A DNA stretch of 64,000 nt from Ulota crispa (GCA_963920765.1 OY987247.1:19936471-20000470); one strand, 5' to 3'; counted from the first letter of the stretch, positions 37,281 through 49,740 are shown. Notes: generated by a model not told the origin, from the letters alone. Made by a program: numbers and translations.

Positions 37281-38045
37281 CTTCATAACTATAAAGCGCA
37301 TGCGGGAATATGACTATTGCCATTGGGGGATCCGTGTATAGACTGCACCCATTCAACGTAGAGCCGTTCTAATTGTTATATACTTTTGGAACCTAAAGCT
37401 TAATGCTGGTAATTATCATCGGGGGATCCTCAAATTTAGTCACACATTCTGCGCCAAACCCAATGATTTCCTTGCTAGTGCCCTTGAGTGTCTAGAAATA
37501 ATGATTATGGATTTATAGTAGACCAAATTGAGCAAATTATTCAGTCGCAGCAACATAGGTTTTTCCATTGGGGGATTCTTGGATGGCAATGCAATTTTGG
37601 CTGATCAAAGATCTAGTTGTATGTATCCATCATGTTTTCTAAAAATAGTTGGACGCCTCTATCCGGGGATCCCCCAATGATATGATCCTTTCCATTCAGT
37701 GCTGACATGCTGATATAAAATTATCCTCAGATGATATGCATATAACATGTTTGAGTAGCCGTTGTACTGAATGGTGATTACAAAGCACATATTGGCACTC
37801 TGGATTGTGCATCAAGAGATATCCAAATGGACAAACTGCTTGATCACCAAATCTAATCAACGTATCATAAAATGGAACAACAATCAAAAGATTCCCTAAT
37901 AGAAACTATAATTTAATTTGATCCAAAATAGTGGATAGTCTACACGTAACTAGAGTCCTGAATCTAAGGATCCTTGGATGGTCTGAACAATTTAGCCAAT
38001 GCCGTGATTCTATCCAGGCATCTCTCAATGGCAATCTTTCACATT
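37281..38045. repeat. Spaced GGATCC-centred repeats, second locus
   Basis: Related cores occur at 37329, 37425, 37574, 37668, 37969 and about 38023. Typical forms are CATTGGGGGATCC, CGGGGATCCCCCAATG and AAGGATCCTTGGATGG. Three of the spacings are near 95 or multiples of about 100 bases. The cores are similar to those of the 77-bp array at 28146-28425, which points to a common repeat family. Confidence 0.6.
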
Positions 38046-38880
38046 CTACTTTTTTGTGGACATTGATGTTGATCTTTGGAACATCAACTTTGTCATTGTG
38101 AGATTCCTAGATGACAAAATCAAGGTAGCCTTTCACCTTGCCATGTACCGTGCCATTTGTTGTACATCTATAGTTCATTCTACTATTTAACCAAATGTGA
38201 ATAAGTTGTGAGATTTTGTGAGGTACTTCAAGGTAAACGTATGGAATATCCCACTTGGAAATGGTTTTGCCTAGTGAAGCTAATCTTCATGCCATTGTTC
38301 AAAATTTGATCGCAATACCTGCCAAAACTTGGAACTCTTGGAGCAACTATGTGAGCACAAGCAAGTTCTGCACATCAAAAAATCCATGTTATTTGTGTTA
38401 ATGTGTATAGCTCAAGGTTCTTCTCTTATACTTGGACTAAACCTAACATTCACTCCATTCTAGAGGAACACAAGCAATGACATAGGGATCATTGCAATTC
38501 TACTAACCTAAACCCTAGCCCAACTTAAAAATTCCTCTTAGTCCGGACTGATAAACAGATAGAAGTTTACAAATTTAATACTTTCTAAACTATAGTGGTT
38601 TTGGGGTTGTATTGTATATACTTAAATTATCTATTTTTTAGTACAAGAATGTACATTGATATAATTTGTTTAGCATACAATAATAATAGTACAAGTAATA
38701 CAAATTTTGTCACATTGTACAACACTTCCTTTATACTAGTATTAGATTCTTACACTATTCCATTCTTGTCAATGCTCTGTTTGGCAGACTAGTTTTTTTC
38801 TATGTTCTAGAGAGGCACATCCAGAGTGCAGTATTTGACAAAGAGCATTTGAACGGCTTAAGCCGTGGTGGGTAAAAAAG
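38046..38880. other. No recognised gene
   Basis: AT-rich sequence with only short open frames. It lies directly upstream of the plus-strand transposase-like remnant and may hold its 5' part or an intron. Confidence 0.45.
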
Positions 38881-39690
38881 TTGAAAGAAAGAAATACGTG
38901 TTGTTGCATTTATCTTGTTGAAATGGACTTTATGAAGGAGGCTCTTAGTAATTTAAGGGATAGAGTCAAGAGTCTTCATGCATCCATAGATTGCACATGC
39001 ATATGTGTCATATGTCTAGCCAATGGTGAAGAAGGCTGCCTAGCCCATCAAAGGGTTTTCCAAGGAACAACAATGATGTGGGATTCATGCATTTGCTCTA
39101 AGGGAGAATATGATTTGTGGCATAGGCTGGAATGTCTCATGGATAATTGCAATGATTGCAGTTTCCATTTATTATTTTTCTGTGACTTGGATGTGTGTAG
39201 TTCCTCTTTGTTTAATCTTGAAATGGAAATGCTTTGAGTATTACCAAATAGGAGTCAATGTTGAGATGGGCAAGGCTAAAAAATATTTGAAAGAAGCTTT
39301 CAAATAGACTTCTACACAAGTATTTTTGTCTTATATGGAGAAGACAGTTATTACATTCATTAAGCACAATTTTAAGGCTAGGTGGCAAGACGAGCAATGT
39401 AAGCTCACGATGGCTAACATTCCTAAAGGAGTTTTGGTATCTCACATAGATTATGCTAAAAACTATCCCTTTGCAATCCAAAACAAGGTTCAGGGTATGT
39501 ATTATTTTACCACTTCAATAACTATGCTAGTTCATATTACCTTGTGGAGGGAAGGAAATGAAATATTAAAGCAAACTCACTTCTTTATTTTAGATGATAA
39601 AGATCAAGATTTTGCATTTGTTCAACACTACTTGCTATTGCAGTGGGATTGGATGTTAGATTCTAGATTTATAATTTATTGTTTTTGAAA
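38881..39690 (+). pseudogene. Transposase-like protein with Cys/His-rich segment, truncated
   Basis: The first frame (38881-39237) reads CTCICVICLANGEEGCLAHQ, GTTMMWDSCICSKGEYDLWH and LECLMDNCNDCSFHLLFFC: a zinc-binding-type array of Cys and His pairs. After a shift, 39326-39688 reads KTVITFIKHNFKARWQDEQC, VLVSHIDYAKNYPFAIQN, SITMLVHITLW and FFILDDKDQDFAFVQHYLL. The arrangement D-Y-A-K-N-Y, a mid-domain LVHI strand and DD...D..FVQH resembles a group of uncharacterised plant and animal proteins that I remember as transposase-like (D..NY...Q...HW...T.LVHI...SDD..HD). The usual C-terminal 'DG..SQFK' part is missing. Frame breaks and truncation make it non-functional. Family identity is from memory and moderate. 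Confidence 0.5.
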
Positions 39691-42000
39691 AGGGAAATAA
39701 AATCCTACAATTTCGTGCATTTATTTATTAATTTAGACCAAGATTCCTAAAAAATTCTATAAACCTGGCCTAGTTTGGCTCAACCTAATTAGAAAACCAT
39801 TTGCAAGTCTTTGTGAGGCCCTTATCTAGTGTTTTTTGGTATTTAATTAAGATTAGAAGATCCATTGCTTGAAAGAGATAGTAGACTGCACTTAGATACC
39901 AACTTGGGATAATCAACTAGGAAATGAAGGAATTGGATTGTGCACATTTTCTTGGAAAGGTGGAAAAAAAATGTTCATACCACGTTGACTAGAAAAAACA
40001 AAAATTAACCCCTAAATTCTTGTTTTCTCCTTGCGAGACAAAACTTCTTTTAAGCACACTCCTACAATCTCAATATTCATTATACTTTTCTTAAACTTTT
40101 AGAAAAAGTAAGAGAAATCATTAGCTTTCAAGACATACAAATTTTATTTCAATTGGTACTTGAAGCAAAACTTATGGCACAAAAAGTCTTTCCTTTAGAC
40201 CTTTCAACAAAGTAATAACCTCACAAAAATTTAAAATAAAAAATTTTAAAACTTGTATCTTGCAGCTTTCATTTTTGTCCATGTAGAAAGTTTTTGATTC
40301 ATTCCATTTGGATTTTTTATGTAAAAACTATAGACAATCTTAATATTTGGACAAATTAGGCATCTTTAAAAAAAAAACACTTACAAGATTCAATTTTGCA
40401 TGCAATTTTATAGGTTTTCAAAAAAATTGTTATACAAGGTTAAATTCACTTGCTAGAAATACTCTTATCATTGAGATTAGTATATCTCAATTCCATCTTA
40501 GACCTATTTATGGTTTAGTTTTTCATTAAACTTGAACCTATTTCTATTTGATTATTTTTTAACAAATGAGATGAAGTGACTTTTTCTTAAATTTTTTTTC
40601 TAGATTTTGAATTTACTGCTTTACCATAAACAATTAGAAATTCAAATTTTGTAGTACAAAAATTTTCAGTCAAAAAGATTCAAAGCCAAAAATTGTATCC
40701 AAGCAAGATCCAAAAAATCAAGCATTCTTCACCTTAAATGCAAATATGCTACAATCTACGTAGTCATAAGCTTTTAAAATCTCTTCCACATATTTTGATA
40801 CTAATTTAGTGTAAGATCCTACAACTTAAATATGTGAAAAAAGTCATTACAATAGTTTGTTATGTGGTGTAGCATTTAGGGCTATGCCACATTGGGTGTA
40901 GTTTCATCCCATGTAGGTAGATGTTTGTGTTAGAAAGTGTTAGAGCTGTTGTCAACTCATTTAGGTTGGCACCTCATTTTTGAGGCAACTAGGGTTTGAT
41001 TGATAGGTGAGACACTTCTCTTGGTTGAGCATTCTTTACCAAGTCAAGTCTTGTGAGTTTTGAGAGAAAATTGTTAGGATGTTGTAATCATGGCTTTGAT
41101 TTGTAAAACTTCTATTGCTATTCTTCTTGCACTCTTGGATTTTCCATTTATTGGAGTGAAAGATAATTTGCCTAATTAAGTGTGTAAGATTCTAAATCAT
41201 ATCAATTAGCAAGGAATCCTCTTTCTCAAATTTGTGGCATAGCAAATTCATGAAATAGAGGCTAAGTTGATTTTTTGAATGTGGCTTGAACTTGGAGATA
41301 CTCTCAAGCATTTCTTTGCAACTTTAAATTGTTTTTAGAATGATTGGAGGTGGACAAGAGAACTTAAAAAGTTGTAAAAAGTTTCCTTCTCAAATTTTCA
41401 ATTTCCTTCTTAGCGGTTGCAACTTTAAGTGGAATGAAAAAATTTCAACTTTGAGGTTGTAGTAGTAGTAGAAGGGTTGTATACAAATTCAACACTTCAA
41501 AAATTATAGGATTTGAGTGGTTTTAAGTAAAATATAGGGTTTTAAAGTTTTCAACATTTTTTGTTTTATTTATTAGATTGTGTATGCAATTTTTGAAATC
41601 TAAAATTTTAAAGATTTAAAAAAAAAAGTTCTAGTGCAAACTAAAAAGTCCAATCTAGAATGCATCATACATACACTCTTGCAAACTTTTTTGTTTCTTT
41701 TTTTAATTTCCTTGATAAAAAGAACCTTCTATCTACAAACATACAAGATTCTAAAATTTTTAAGGTGTACTTTTGGCGTACATTTCAAGAATTTTCTAAA
41801 ATCTTAGATTCCAAAATCTTCAAGCTTTCTAGATTTTTAAAAATCTTTTAAAATCCTAGATTTCAAAAATTAATCTTAAAATATCCTAAATGTCAAATAT
41901 CTTCTTTGTTCCTAGATTTCAAAAAATCTTTAAAATCTTAAATTTTAGAAAATCACATACACAATTTTGGAATAACGGTGAAGAAATTGATTATATTCAT
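39691..42000. other. AT-rich non-coding stretch
   Basis: Very AT-rich, with many A- and T-runs and repeated TTCAAAATCTTAGATT-like words near 41740-41950. No frame, RNA gene or element terminus is supported. Confidence 0.5.
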
Positions 42001-42017
42001 TTCATAATCATCCATGC

Positions 42018-42908
42018 AGCTGATGAGGAAGGATTGTTTGACTTTGAAACCCTTGTGGCAAACCTTTAGTCATCAAGTAAGGACACAATGGAGGATGAAA
42101 TCCACAAGCATTTTAGTCCATGGCTACCAAAAGATGGCACATCAATGTTGAGGATGTTAAACTTGATATTTTGGCAATTAGAAATATACACAAAAAAAAG
42201 TTTTTGTAGTTGCCATAGAAGAGTCCAAAACAAATATGAGCTTGCAAATGAATCCACGACAATGTCTTGAGGGTGAGGTAATTTGGTAGTTCAAAGGGAA
42301 GCAAAGGTAGCAAGAGGGTGCAAGCCCATGCCAAACCTCTAAAATCATAAACCTCAATGTCTAAAATTGATGAAACAAATAGGAAGCATTGGAAACCTAC
42401 TGTAGAAAGCCAACCTTTGATTGCCAAAAGTCTTGGTTTTACATTGACCAATGTTCAAACTAGGAAATAGTGTGAGTTCAAGCAAATTAAAAAATATGAG
42501 TTAGTTGCTACTTATCAAAAAAAAATTCCAAAACCCAAAAAGAATTGCTTTATTTTTTGTGACCAAACATTGGAAGTTTCTATACAACAATGCTTTTGGC
42601 CAAGGCCAAAATACGTCATTCAAAAGCTAGAGACAAATATTGTGGGTGTGAAAATGGATGAGTTAAATAAAATCTTAAATATGAACCAATGCCAAAAGTT
42701 TTGTTTAAAACCCATGAGCACTTACAAGAAACTTTTGAAAGAACATCTAAGTACTCGACTGATATTAAAAGCCGGAAATATCTTTATAATTAATGGCCAA
42801 TATAGCATCAGTGCTGCCAAAGAGTTGCAATTTGGAGAAGTTTACAAGAAGCAGAGAATAGAATTGGAGATGTGGGTGGCAACAAATGAAATTGACCTCT
42901 TATTGTAA
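42018..42908 (+). pseudogene. Second ParB/DGQHR-like fragment
   Basis: An open plus frame from about 42480 to 42908 reads KKYELVATYQKKIPKPKKN, FIFCDQTLEVSIQQCFWP, YVIQKLETNIVGVKMDELN, LILKAGNIFIINGQYSISAA and KELQFGEVYKKQRIELEMWV. The FIINGQYSISAAK motif lines up with YHIINGQHRVKAHKVI of the 28.4-29.1 kb copy, here with Tyr in place of His. Upstream, 42018-42270 gives EEGLFDFETLVANL, a TAG and then MEDEIHKHFSPWLPKDG, possibly the same gene. The two copies are too diverged to be a recent duplication. Function unknown; the ParB-like assignment rests on one motif and predicted fold context. Confidence 0.48.
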
Positions 42909-45000
42909 ATGCCTTCATGATAAAATTATACAGAGGTAGTGAATTTTGTGGAAAATGAATGATAATGCTTACCATGTGTTTTGAAAGAAACTACGCCTCA
43001 TAAACTCAAAAAATAACTTCAATGTCTTGATCTTGAGTCAATCATGTAGATATTACACCACATAAATAACACACAAAAATTCAATTGAAAATAACTTGTT
43101 TTGAGCATGATGAAGGGACTATTTGTCTAGTCAAAAGCCACAAATTGGCTTCATGTACTATTGCGGGACAAAAAGTTCCATTTCATTATTAATAAAAACA
43201 CTTTCATGCGCAACTTGGCCTCCAACCATGAAGATTTTAAAATGTTCTAGGCTAGAGCAAATTTTTTGGATACTTTGGCTTGTTTTTACAATGTTACTTT
43301 CAATTTTACCCTAAACCACATTTTGAATAGCCTTAAATTCTATTAAGCAAGAGACAAACTGTAAATGTCTTGCAAAATTTAAAGAATCTTCAAAATAGTG
43401 TAAATCAAAAGTACAATTGTGGACTCTTGAATTTCTATGCAAATTGAGTAGGCTTTCAGTCACTAACCAAATCAAATATTTGTGATAACTGTTTCATTCA
43501 AGCAACCATATCATTTTTGTGAATAAATTCCGAACTTGTGAACAAAAAAGTCATTAAACATGGAATATGGAACAATGTACAGTCAGGTACCAAAAACATA
43601 TGAACTCCCTCTTTCTATTGGGCACATTTTCTTGCATAGCATTGAAAAAAATTGGAATCCTTCATTGTGCATAATTAGCACTCAGTTTTCACACATTCTT
43701 GCTCAAGCCTATCAAATTTTAGCATCAAATTACCAAAATTGTGTATTTTGTTAATTTGTAAAGTCAATTCATGATTTTAAAAAACATTTTATTGCAAGCA
43801 ATTGTAGATGAACTCTTTTAATTGATTGCATAGATATGCAAGCCATATACACATCTTTAAAATTTTAAAAACACCTTATTGAGTAATGCAAATATAAGCT
43901 TTCAATAAGGATCCAATATAAGGCATCATAAATTTGACCAAACTTTGTGAAATAGATATCTTTATATTTTGAAATAGATTTTGGTTAAAAAATTGTACCA
44001 CCATGTTTAAATACACCAAATTAGTTACTACGCAAGCCGCAAAGAGGAAAATCTAATTATAATAAGTAGACATCAATTTTTACAACATTCAAAGATTGTC
44101 ACTCCCTAAAACCCTCTAAAGGAATTATAAAACTTCTTTGAAGAAATTTGCCTAGGGAGTGATGTGCATAGAAATGTTCCCTACATATACCCACAATTGA
44201 ACTTAAAAAATTCACCACCAGCTTCTTGCAATAAAATGTCATGTAAAAACCATGGAACTTGACTTTAAAAATTTGCCAAAAATAGATTTTTGATTTTTTT
44301 TTAAACTAAAATTTGATAGGCTTTGTTGGATTGCATAAAGATGCAATGATAATTATATCTTCCAAAATCTACCAATTACAATCTACAATGTAAAAGAAAA
44401 CTTGACTGCCTCAAGAAGGTTGGTAGTAAGTTTATTGGACCCCAACTGCACAATTTATTTTAAGTTTATGCATTTGGTTGGGTGTGGCAATGAACTTGGA
44501 TGTAAGGCAGTCCTCTCCATTATCGCCATTGCCCCAAGAGTACGGTTGTCATTTTGGCTACATCATCCAATCCAATCATGTACATGTAGGAAAGATGGTG
44601 GTTTCAAAAATTCCTTTGGACCTTGAATAACTTTTACATTGGTGGTATCAATGTTTGGAGAGGACCAGGGTTAAGTTATATGGTGTCTGGTTCAATTTGT
44701 GAAAAAATCGGTTGATGTAATCAAACACAAGCTTCAAACCAATCTAAATATGCAAAAAAATTAGTCTTCTATTGAAATAGCCCGTGAAACTACAAAATTA
44801 TGGGTTTGTTTTGGAAAACCAAAGGATCTTAGCTTGTAGGGCTCAAATTCTCCTCAAATGCTAGGTAGTATCCACTAGTTGCAATCTTTGATGCCTTGCA
44901 ATCTCCATTCTTTTGGCAACAAGAAATTAAAAAACATTTAATCAGGTTAATCATAGCAACTAAGCACAGCAAAAAGAACTGGTGGTTGTACAAGTGACTA
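42909..45000. other. No recognised gene
   Basis: AT-rich sequence with short open frames only (for example 43560-43754 and 44402-44626, plus) and no motifs or element ends that I can support. Confidence 0.5.
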
Positions 45001-45006
45001 CGTTAT

Positions 45007-45342
45007 TTATGAACAAGACTCAAAGTCTGGGACGCTAGCTTGACTCTGGTCCTTGTCCGATGGAGGTTTGTAACACACAACTGCATGAACAGGATTCCTT
45101 ATTGTGAACTTCACAGCAATTGATATGATTGCAAGAAGAAATCCCGTACATCTGGTTTGATAGCTGGCAAAAACTAGAAAGATTGCACCATTTGTAGCTA
45201 GAAATGGTCCAGTAAAGACTAGGAACTCAGCTCTATGATCAAGGAATTTTGGACCCAGGCACCACCCACCTTGCCTCCCAAGTTCTGGAAGTGTCCACCT
45301 ATGGTTTGGTGAATCGTGGCAAGGACTGATCAATCCTATCAT
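45007..45342 (-). pseudogene. Fragment resembling the end of a multi-pass membrane protein
   Basis: A 111-codon minus frame is clearly less AT-rich than its surroundings. It has two hydrophobic segments, FLVFTGPFLATNGAIFLVFA and FLLAIISIAVKF, the second followed by a basic/polar tail ending in SVPDFESCS. This looks like a terminal exon or captured piece of a host membrane-protein gene. I do not recognise the family, and no partner exon is seen nearby. Confidence 0.35.
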
Positions 45343-46559
45343 TCGTTTCTTGGTGTTGGTAACCCGTCAATTTTATATTCAATGACAATAGAATATCTAT
45401 ATTTGGGAAGTTTTCAAAGTTTCAAGCTGGAATGAAAACTAGACATAGTGGGCTTTAATTCATTAGTTGGGGTAAATTTCAAAGATCATTTTTGTGCATG
45501 ACATTTAAATAGAGAGCATGGTGCCTAAATTGCCAAAACACACTATTGGATATTTCAAATATTTCCACCATGTTTCTTCAATTCTTTTGTTTCAAGCAAA
45601 TATTTGATCCTACTTTGAGGTGCTCCTCAAAATTTGTGTCAACATTGATAGCATTGACACAAGTATCTAGATTAATAGTGAATGAAATCAAGGTTTTCAT
45701 TTGTCTAAAGGACATTTTTGGTCCTTATAAGCATTACAAGGTTAAGAAGTTTTTTTGAAATGTTGATATGTTGTGATGTGCGTGCTATTGTGAGGGCCTT
45801 TTTGCTTGGATATACGTAATCTCATGTGAATATCTAGTCACTTTATAAGAGAATCTTCTTTTGACGCAAGAATGGACAACTCTACAATTATTTAGAGTTT
45901 TTTTCTCTTGCTTTTATTCTAGTGCTTTTGTGTGCCTCAGTCTTTGCAGCTTGCTTTAAGCGTTGATTTGGTATCTTTGTAATTACATATCTTGGCTGAG
46001 TTTTCAATTCACCAAAATTTATTCTCTCTGCGCTTTTGCTTCACCATTACTTGTTGCTATGAAATTATTGGTGATGGATAATCTCATTGCAACCATTGAT
46101 TGTACAAAGTACCACAAGGATCACCATGGAGATGAAGGTGATTTTTGAGGTGGAGTTGTAAATAAAATCTATAGATGACAAGAGCTTCAGTAAGATTCTA
46201 GCAAAGAATACTAAAGCACAAGGAATAAGTATGCAACAATGGCAACAATAGTGACATGGAATTTTCTGTTCTAGCCAATCATAATTTTGGATGAAGAGAC
46301 TAATTATATCAAACTAAGAGCACTGGTGCACGTAGAGTTTGGTTTGGAAAGCTGTCTTCAAAACTTGCTGCCAATGTTTGTTGCTGAATTTTGGGCTTTG
46401 AGCAGCTAGAGAAGAGCGGCGCACAAGCAAGACAACTAGAACACATCTATAGATTGCTTCTTGCAATGTAAAGAAATGTTGTTGAGAGAAAGAGAAGAGC
46501 GCCTAGGGACACTTACGTATCATTCTTTGGTGCTGTGAATTGACCTATTTCTAGAGCAG
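45343..46559. other. No recognised gene
   Basis: Short plus-strand frames (45546-45758, 45963-46148) lack motifs. Weak coding-like traces from about 46340 may belong to the unknown fragment that follows. Confidence 0.4.
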
Positions 46560-47140
46560 CTATATCAAGCAGCAGGCTGTACTAAAGAGGACACTCTCAA
46601 AAAGGTAATTGAGTTGCACAAGGATATACTTCACTTGATCATGTTTTTGAAGTGGCATGCTATGGCACTAGTTTGTGAAACGTGTTGTTGCACGGCCCAA
46701 TACAAATTGGAGGATGCATTGGACTCTTCCATGCAGAAAAAAAAAGCAATACAAAGGTTTTTTGAATTAACAAGGAATTTTGAAGAGAGATTGCGGAAGC
46801 CAAAATATGCTCCCTTTTGTATTTCAACCACAAATATTTGGGGAAACTTGACAAAAGCTTGCGGTGGATTCAAGAAGCCAATTCAGCAAGGATGAAAGTC
46901 CCTCAAATTGGAACCTTTGCAAATTTTATTTCTAAAGTGCAAAATGCAGCTATTAATGAAGCTTCAAAATTTTGCAGAGGCTGATTGAGTACTTGAAGAC
47001 TTGATGAATACCTCCGCCTTTGAGTCTGCTCAGAATCAAAAGTTTGCACTATCCATTCAAAACATCCACAAAATGCTACATGAATGTTACATGCAAATGA
47101 GCAGAGGAGCTACAAAACTTGGCAATGTCCAATGCGCAAA
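46560..47140 (+). pseudogene. Unknown alpha-helical protein fragment, frameshifted
   Basis: A frame at 46614-46895 reads LVCETCCCTAQYKLEDALDS, KKKAIQRFFELTRNFEERL and TNIWGNLTKACGGFKKPIQ. After a shift it continues MKVPQIGTFANFISKVQNAA and then FALSIQNIHKMLHECYMQM. The pieces look like former coding sequence of one helical protein, ending where the repeat at 47143 starts. No family is recognised. Confidence 0.35.
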
Positions 47141-47142
47141 GG

Positions 47143-48030
47143 TGTCATGCCCCCATCTTGTTGGGGTGTCCAAAGTGCCTTAGTGAGCAAGGGGAGGACC
47201 TTGAATGTCACTTCCAAACCTTGCAAGAGACTAGGTAGGGAGAATAAAATGACTCCTGATCAAATAGGGCGCAACAACACCTTGGTTTGGAAGAATATTG
47301 GGCATGTATAAGACATACTAGAAAAGCCCTTGAACAAAGGCTTCCAACCATCTTTAGAATGTGCCATTTGGACATGTGAGGTAAAAGTTATGGCCATTCA
47401 AAGTTGAAGATGTCCAATGGCGCCGTGACACTTGAGGGCTAGGTGTGAGGGGTTTAGGGTGAATCCCTCAAGCAAATAGGGCATGTAGCATATCATTAAA
47501 AAGATAGGAACACAAAAATGCTAGAATGACAAGAATTACAAGGTTCTAAGATAGGAGTCAAAAGTTATGACAAAAAGAAGGGCCTTGGTGAAGGCGTGAC
47601 GCCTCCCTTGGTGAACCCAAATCTTTGGAGGGCCATAACTTTGTGAGATTTTGTCCTAATGGGAGAAGTGAGAAGTCCATTGGCATTTATTTGTTGCTTA
47701 GATGTCTAAAATGGGATTATATGAGCAATTTGGAGCATTGAGCGCAAAGTTACTCTTGGAGAAAGTTTGGAAGTCTAAAAGGTGACAAAACATGGCAATT
47801 TTGGTTGGAAATGGGTGGTCTTCTAATGCCCAAGTGGGTTTGGAGACTCCCTTTGACCCACAAGGGGGGGGCTACCAAATCCCACAAAGGGTGTTGTAGG
47901 AGGGATTGATTTCCCTCCTTTCCCCCTCTTTGAGCCTTGGTGAGCTCCGGTGACTCATGGTGGATGGTAGTGACTTCACCACCACTTCAAGGCGCTCGAG
48001 ACACTTGTGAGTGTCTTGAGGCATTGGTAT
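47143..48030 (+). repeat. Dispersed direct repeat, copy 1 (LTR-like)
   Basis: It aligns with 58126-59010 along its whole length in the same orientation. Landmarks are GGACATGTGA followed by TAAAAGTTATGGCC, CATGTAGCATATCATT, TTTGGAGGGCCATAACTTT and the TTCACCACCACT block. It starts TGTCATGCCCCCATC where the other starts TGTTACACCTCTATC. The TG start, length and dispersed nature suggest an LTR, but the 3' limit and CA end are not certain. Confidence 0.7.
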
Positions 48031-48439
48031 TGAGAATACATGAAGGAGAGAGAGAGATTGCAAGCACAAACACATAAAATATGGTGGAGAAAGAGTGTGT
48101 GCCTTCTCTCAAAGGCCTCTACTTATAATTCAACTTGGTGGCCTCTCAAGTGTCTTGCAAGTCCTTTCTAACGCTACTTGCAAGGCTTGTCTATCCACCT
48201 CATGGACCACATGGCGGCCCAACCTCATGCACCCTTCCATGTGTCTAGACACATGTCGGTCAAACCTCATGTGTCATTTACATGTCCTTGCCTACCACAT
48301 GCAAGACACGTGGCGGTCCTACATCATTGACCACGCCATGTACTAATCACCTCTCTCTGTTTTCTCCCTTCTACTTCCCTCCTTCTAAATCTACTTCTAT
48401 ACAAAATTACCGCACCACCATTGGCCAGTAGCAACCTAA

Positions 48440-48620
48440 TACCTCAAATTTGAATTGCTTTGGAGGACATTAAAAAGACGGCATGCAGAGCCCAATATGG
48501 GTCCTATGAGTTTTTAGTGATGCCTTTTTGTCTATGCAATGCCCCTTCAACATATACCATCCTTATGAACATTGTGTTTCATCAAGTAGTCTTGGAGTGG
48601 AATCATGAGATTTGTGAAGT
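48440..48620 (+). pseudogene. Ty3/gypsy reverse transcriptase scrap
   Basis: A plus-strand frame reads [39 protein letters not shown]. This is the RT block usually written [25 protein letters not shown]. The usual Gly after PF is Cys. Nothing else of the polymerase is present, so it is a fragment from an element other than the minus-strand one at 53.8-56.4 kb. Confidence 0.75.
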
Positions 48621-48860
48621 GCAAAGAATGCATGAAGAGTGGTGTGGGACTTAATCGCAAGGAAGTGGGCCTAGACTCATGCATGCATTGTATGTGCAAT
48701 TTGAGTTGACAAATGGTCTCGGAATGAAAATGCAATTGATGGAGAAGGTGGATCACCTAACTAGCAAACTTGTATGAAAAGGTCTTGGAGTGGAATCTTT
48801 GGATTTGTGGAGTGCAAAGGATGCGTGAAGAATGGTGAGGGACTTGATCGCAAGGAAGTG
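48591..48860 (+). repeat. 193-bp-offset direct duplication of an 80-bp block
   Basis: CTTGGAGTGGAATC occurs at 48591 and again at 48784. Each copy is followed by similar sequence through GTGAAGTGCAAAG / GTGGAGTGCAAAG and TCGCAAGGAAGTG. The first copy overlaps the end of the RT scrap; the second opens the coiled-coil frame that follows. Confidence 0.8.
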
Positions 48861-49740
48861 ATGAGGAAGTCGTGTGGTCACCCAATTCTAGTGCAAATGA
48901 GCACACCCATGAATACAATAGGTATTACTTCCAAAAGGATGATGAGGACATTAGCATTGGTGATTTCAAAAAGGCTAGCCAAGTACAAGTTTCCAAAAAA
49001 GTGGAAACAAAAGATTCAACAATTGAAGAGGAGGTTGATCATTCAAGAACAAGGTAGGCTAGCTGAATGGCCTGTAAAAGTGGAAGGTTGCAAGACTAGA
49101 AGCGGCAATGACTTAGAAGACAAAGACAATTTTGTGCTCACTCAACTAGAGAGCGCAATAATTGCTTTGCAAGTAGCAACCAACAAAGTGGAAGACCTCA
49201 AGAAAATAGCAACAATGGGATTTCCAAATCCTTTTCATGTGAGTGGCGAGCTCATGGATAATGCCATCTTTGAAAATTGAAAGTGCTTGTGTGCTTTGGG
49301 GAAAACTAGAGATACTTATTAAAATAAGAGAGCAAAAGGTTAAGGAGAACCAATTAATGACGTCAAAGTTTTTCACCAAAAATTTAAAATTCTAGAACAT
49401 GAATTTTTGCGGGTGCAAAATGAAGAAAGAGCTCTCAATGTTTAGATAAAGGAGAAAGAAACAAAGTACTATGTAGTTGCTCTACAGTGTGCTTTGGAAC
49501 TAGATGTTTGGCTATGGATCCTCAATATGGTGGCACAAAAGAGGAGGTTTCAATACTTTGGAAGCTTGTAAAACTACACAAGAAAAAAAATGTAGTTCTA
49601 TGTAAAGAATTGTGTGAGTTGCAGTCTCAAATGAATTATGAGATTGCATAGCAAACTTGGATTTTGCAAGTTTCAAAAGAAATTGCTACAGTGGAAGAAA
49701 CATAGAGAGCAAGGCTAGAGCCCAAAGAAAGCAATTTTTT
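48774..49740 (+). pseudogene. Coiled-coil, basic protein remnant of unknown family
   Basis: The open frame to 49280 has a basic middle (KYKFPKKWKQKIQQLKRRLI) and a heptad-like end (NFVLTQLESAIIALQVATNK, VEDLKKIATMGFPNPF). Further helical traces, such as LCELQSQMNYEIA and SKEIATVEET, persist with stops to about 49740. It may be a gag or accessory part of the element that left the RT scrap just upstream. No confident assignment. Confidence 0.35.
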
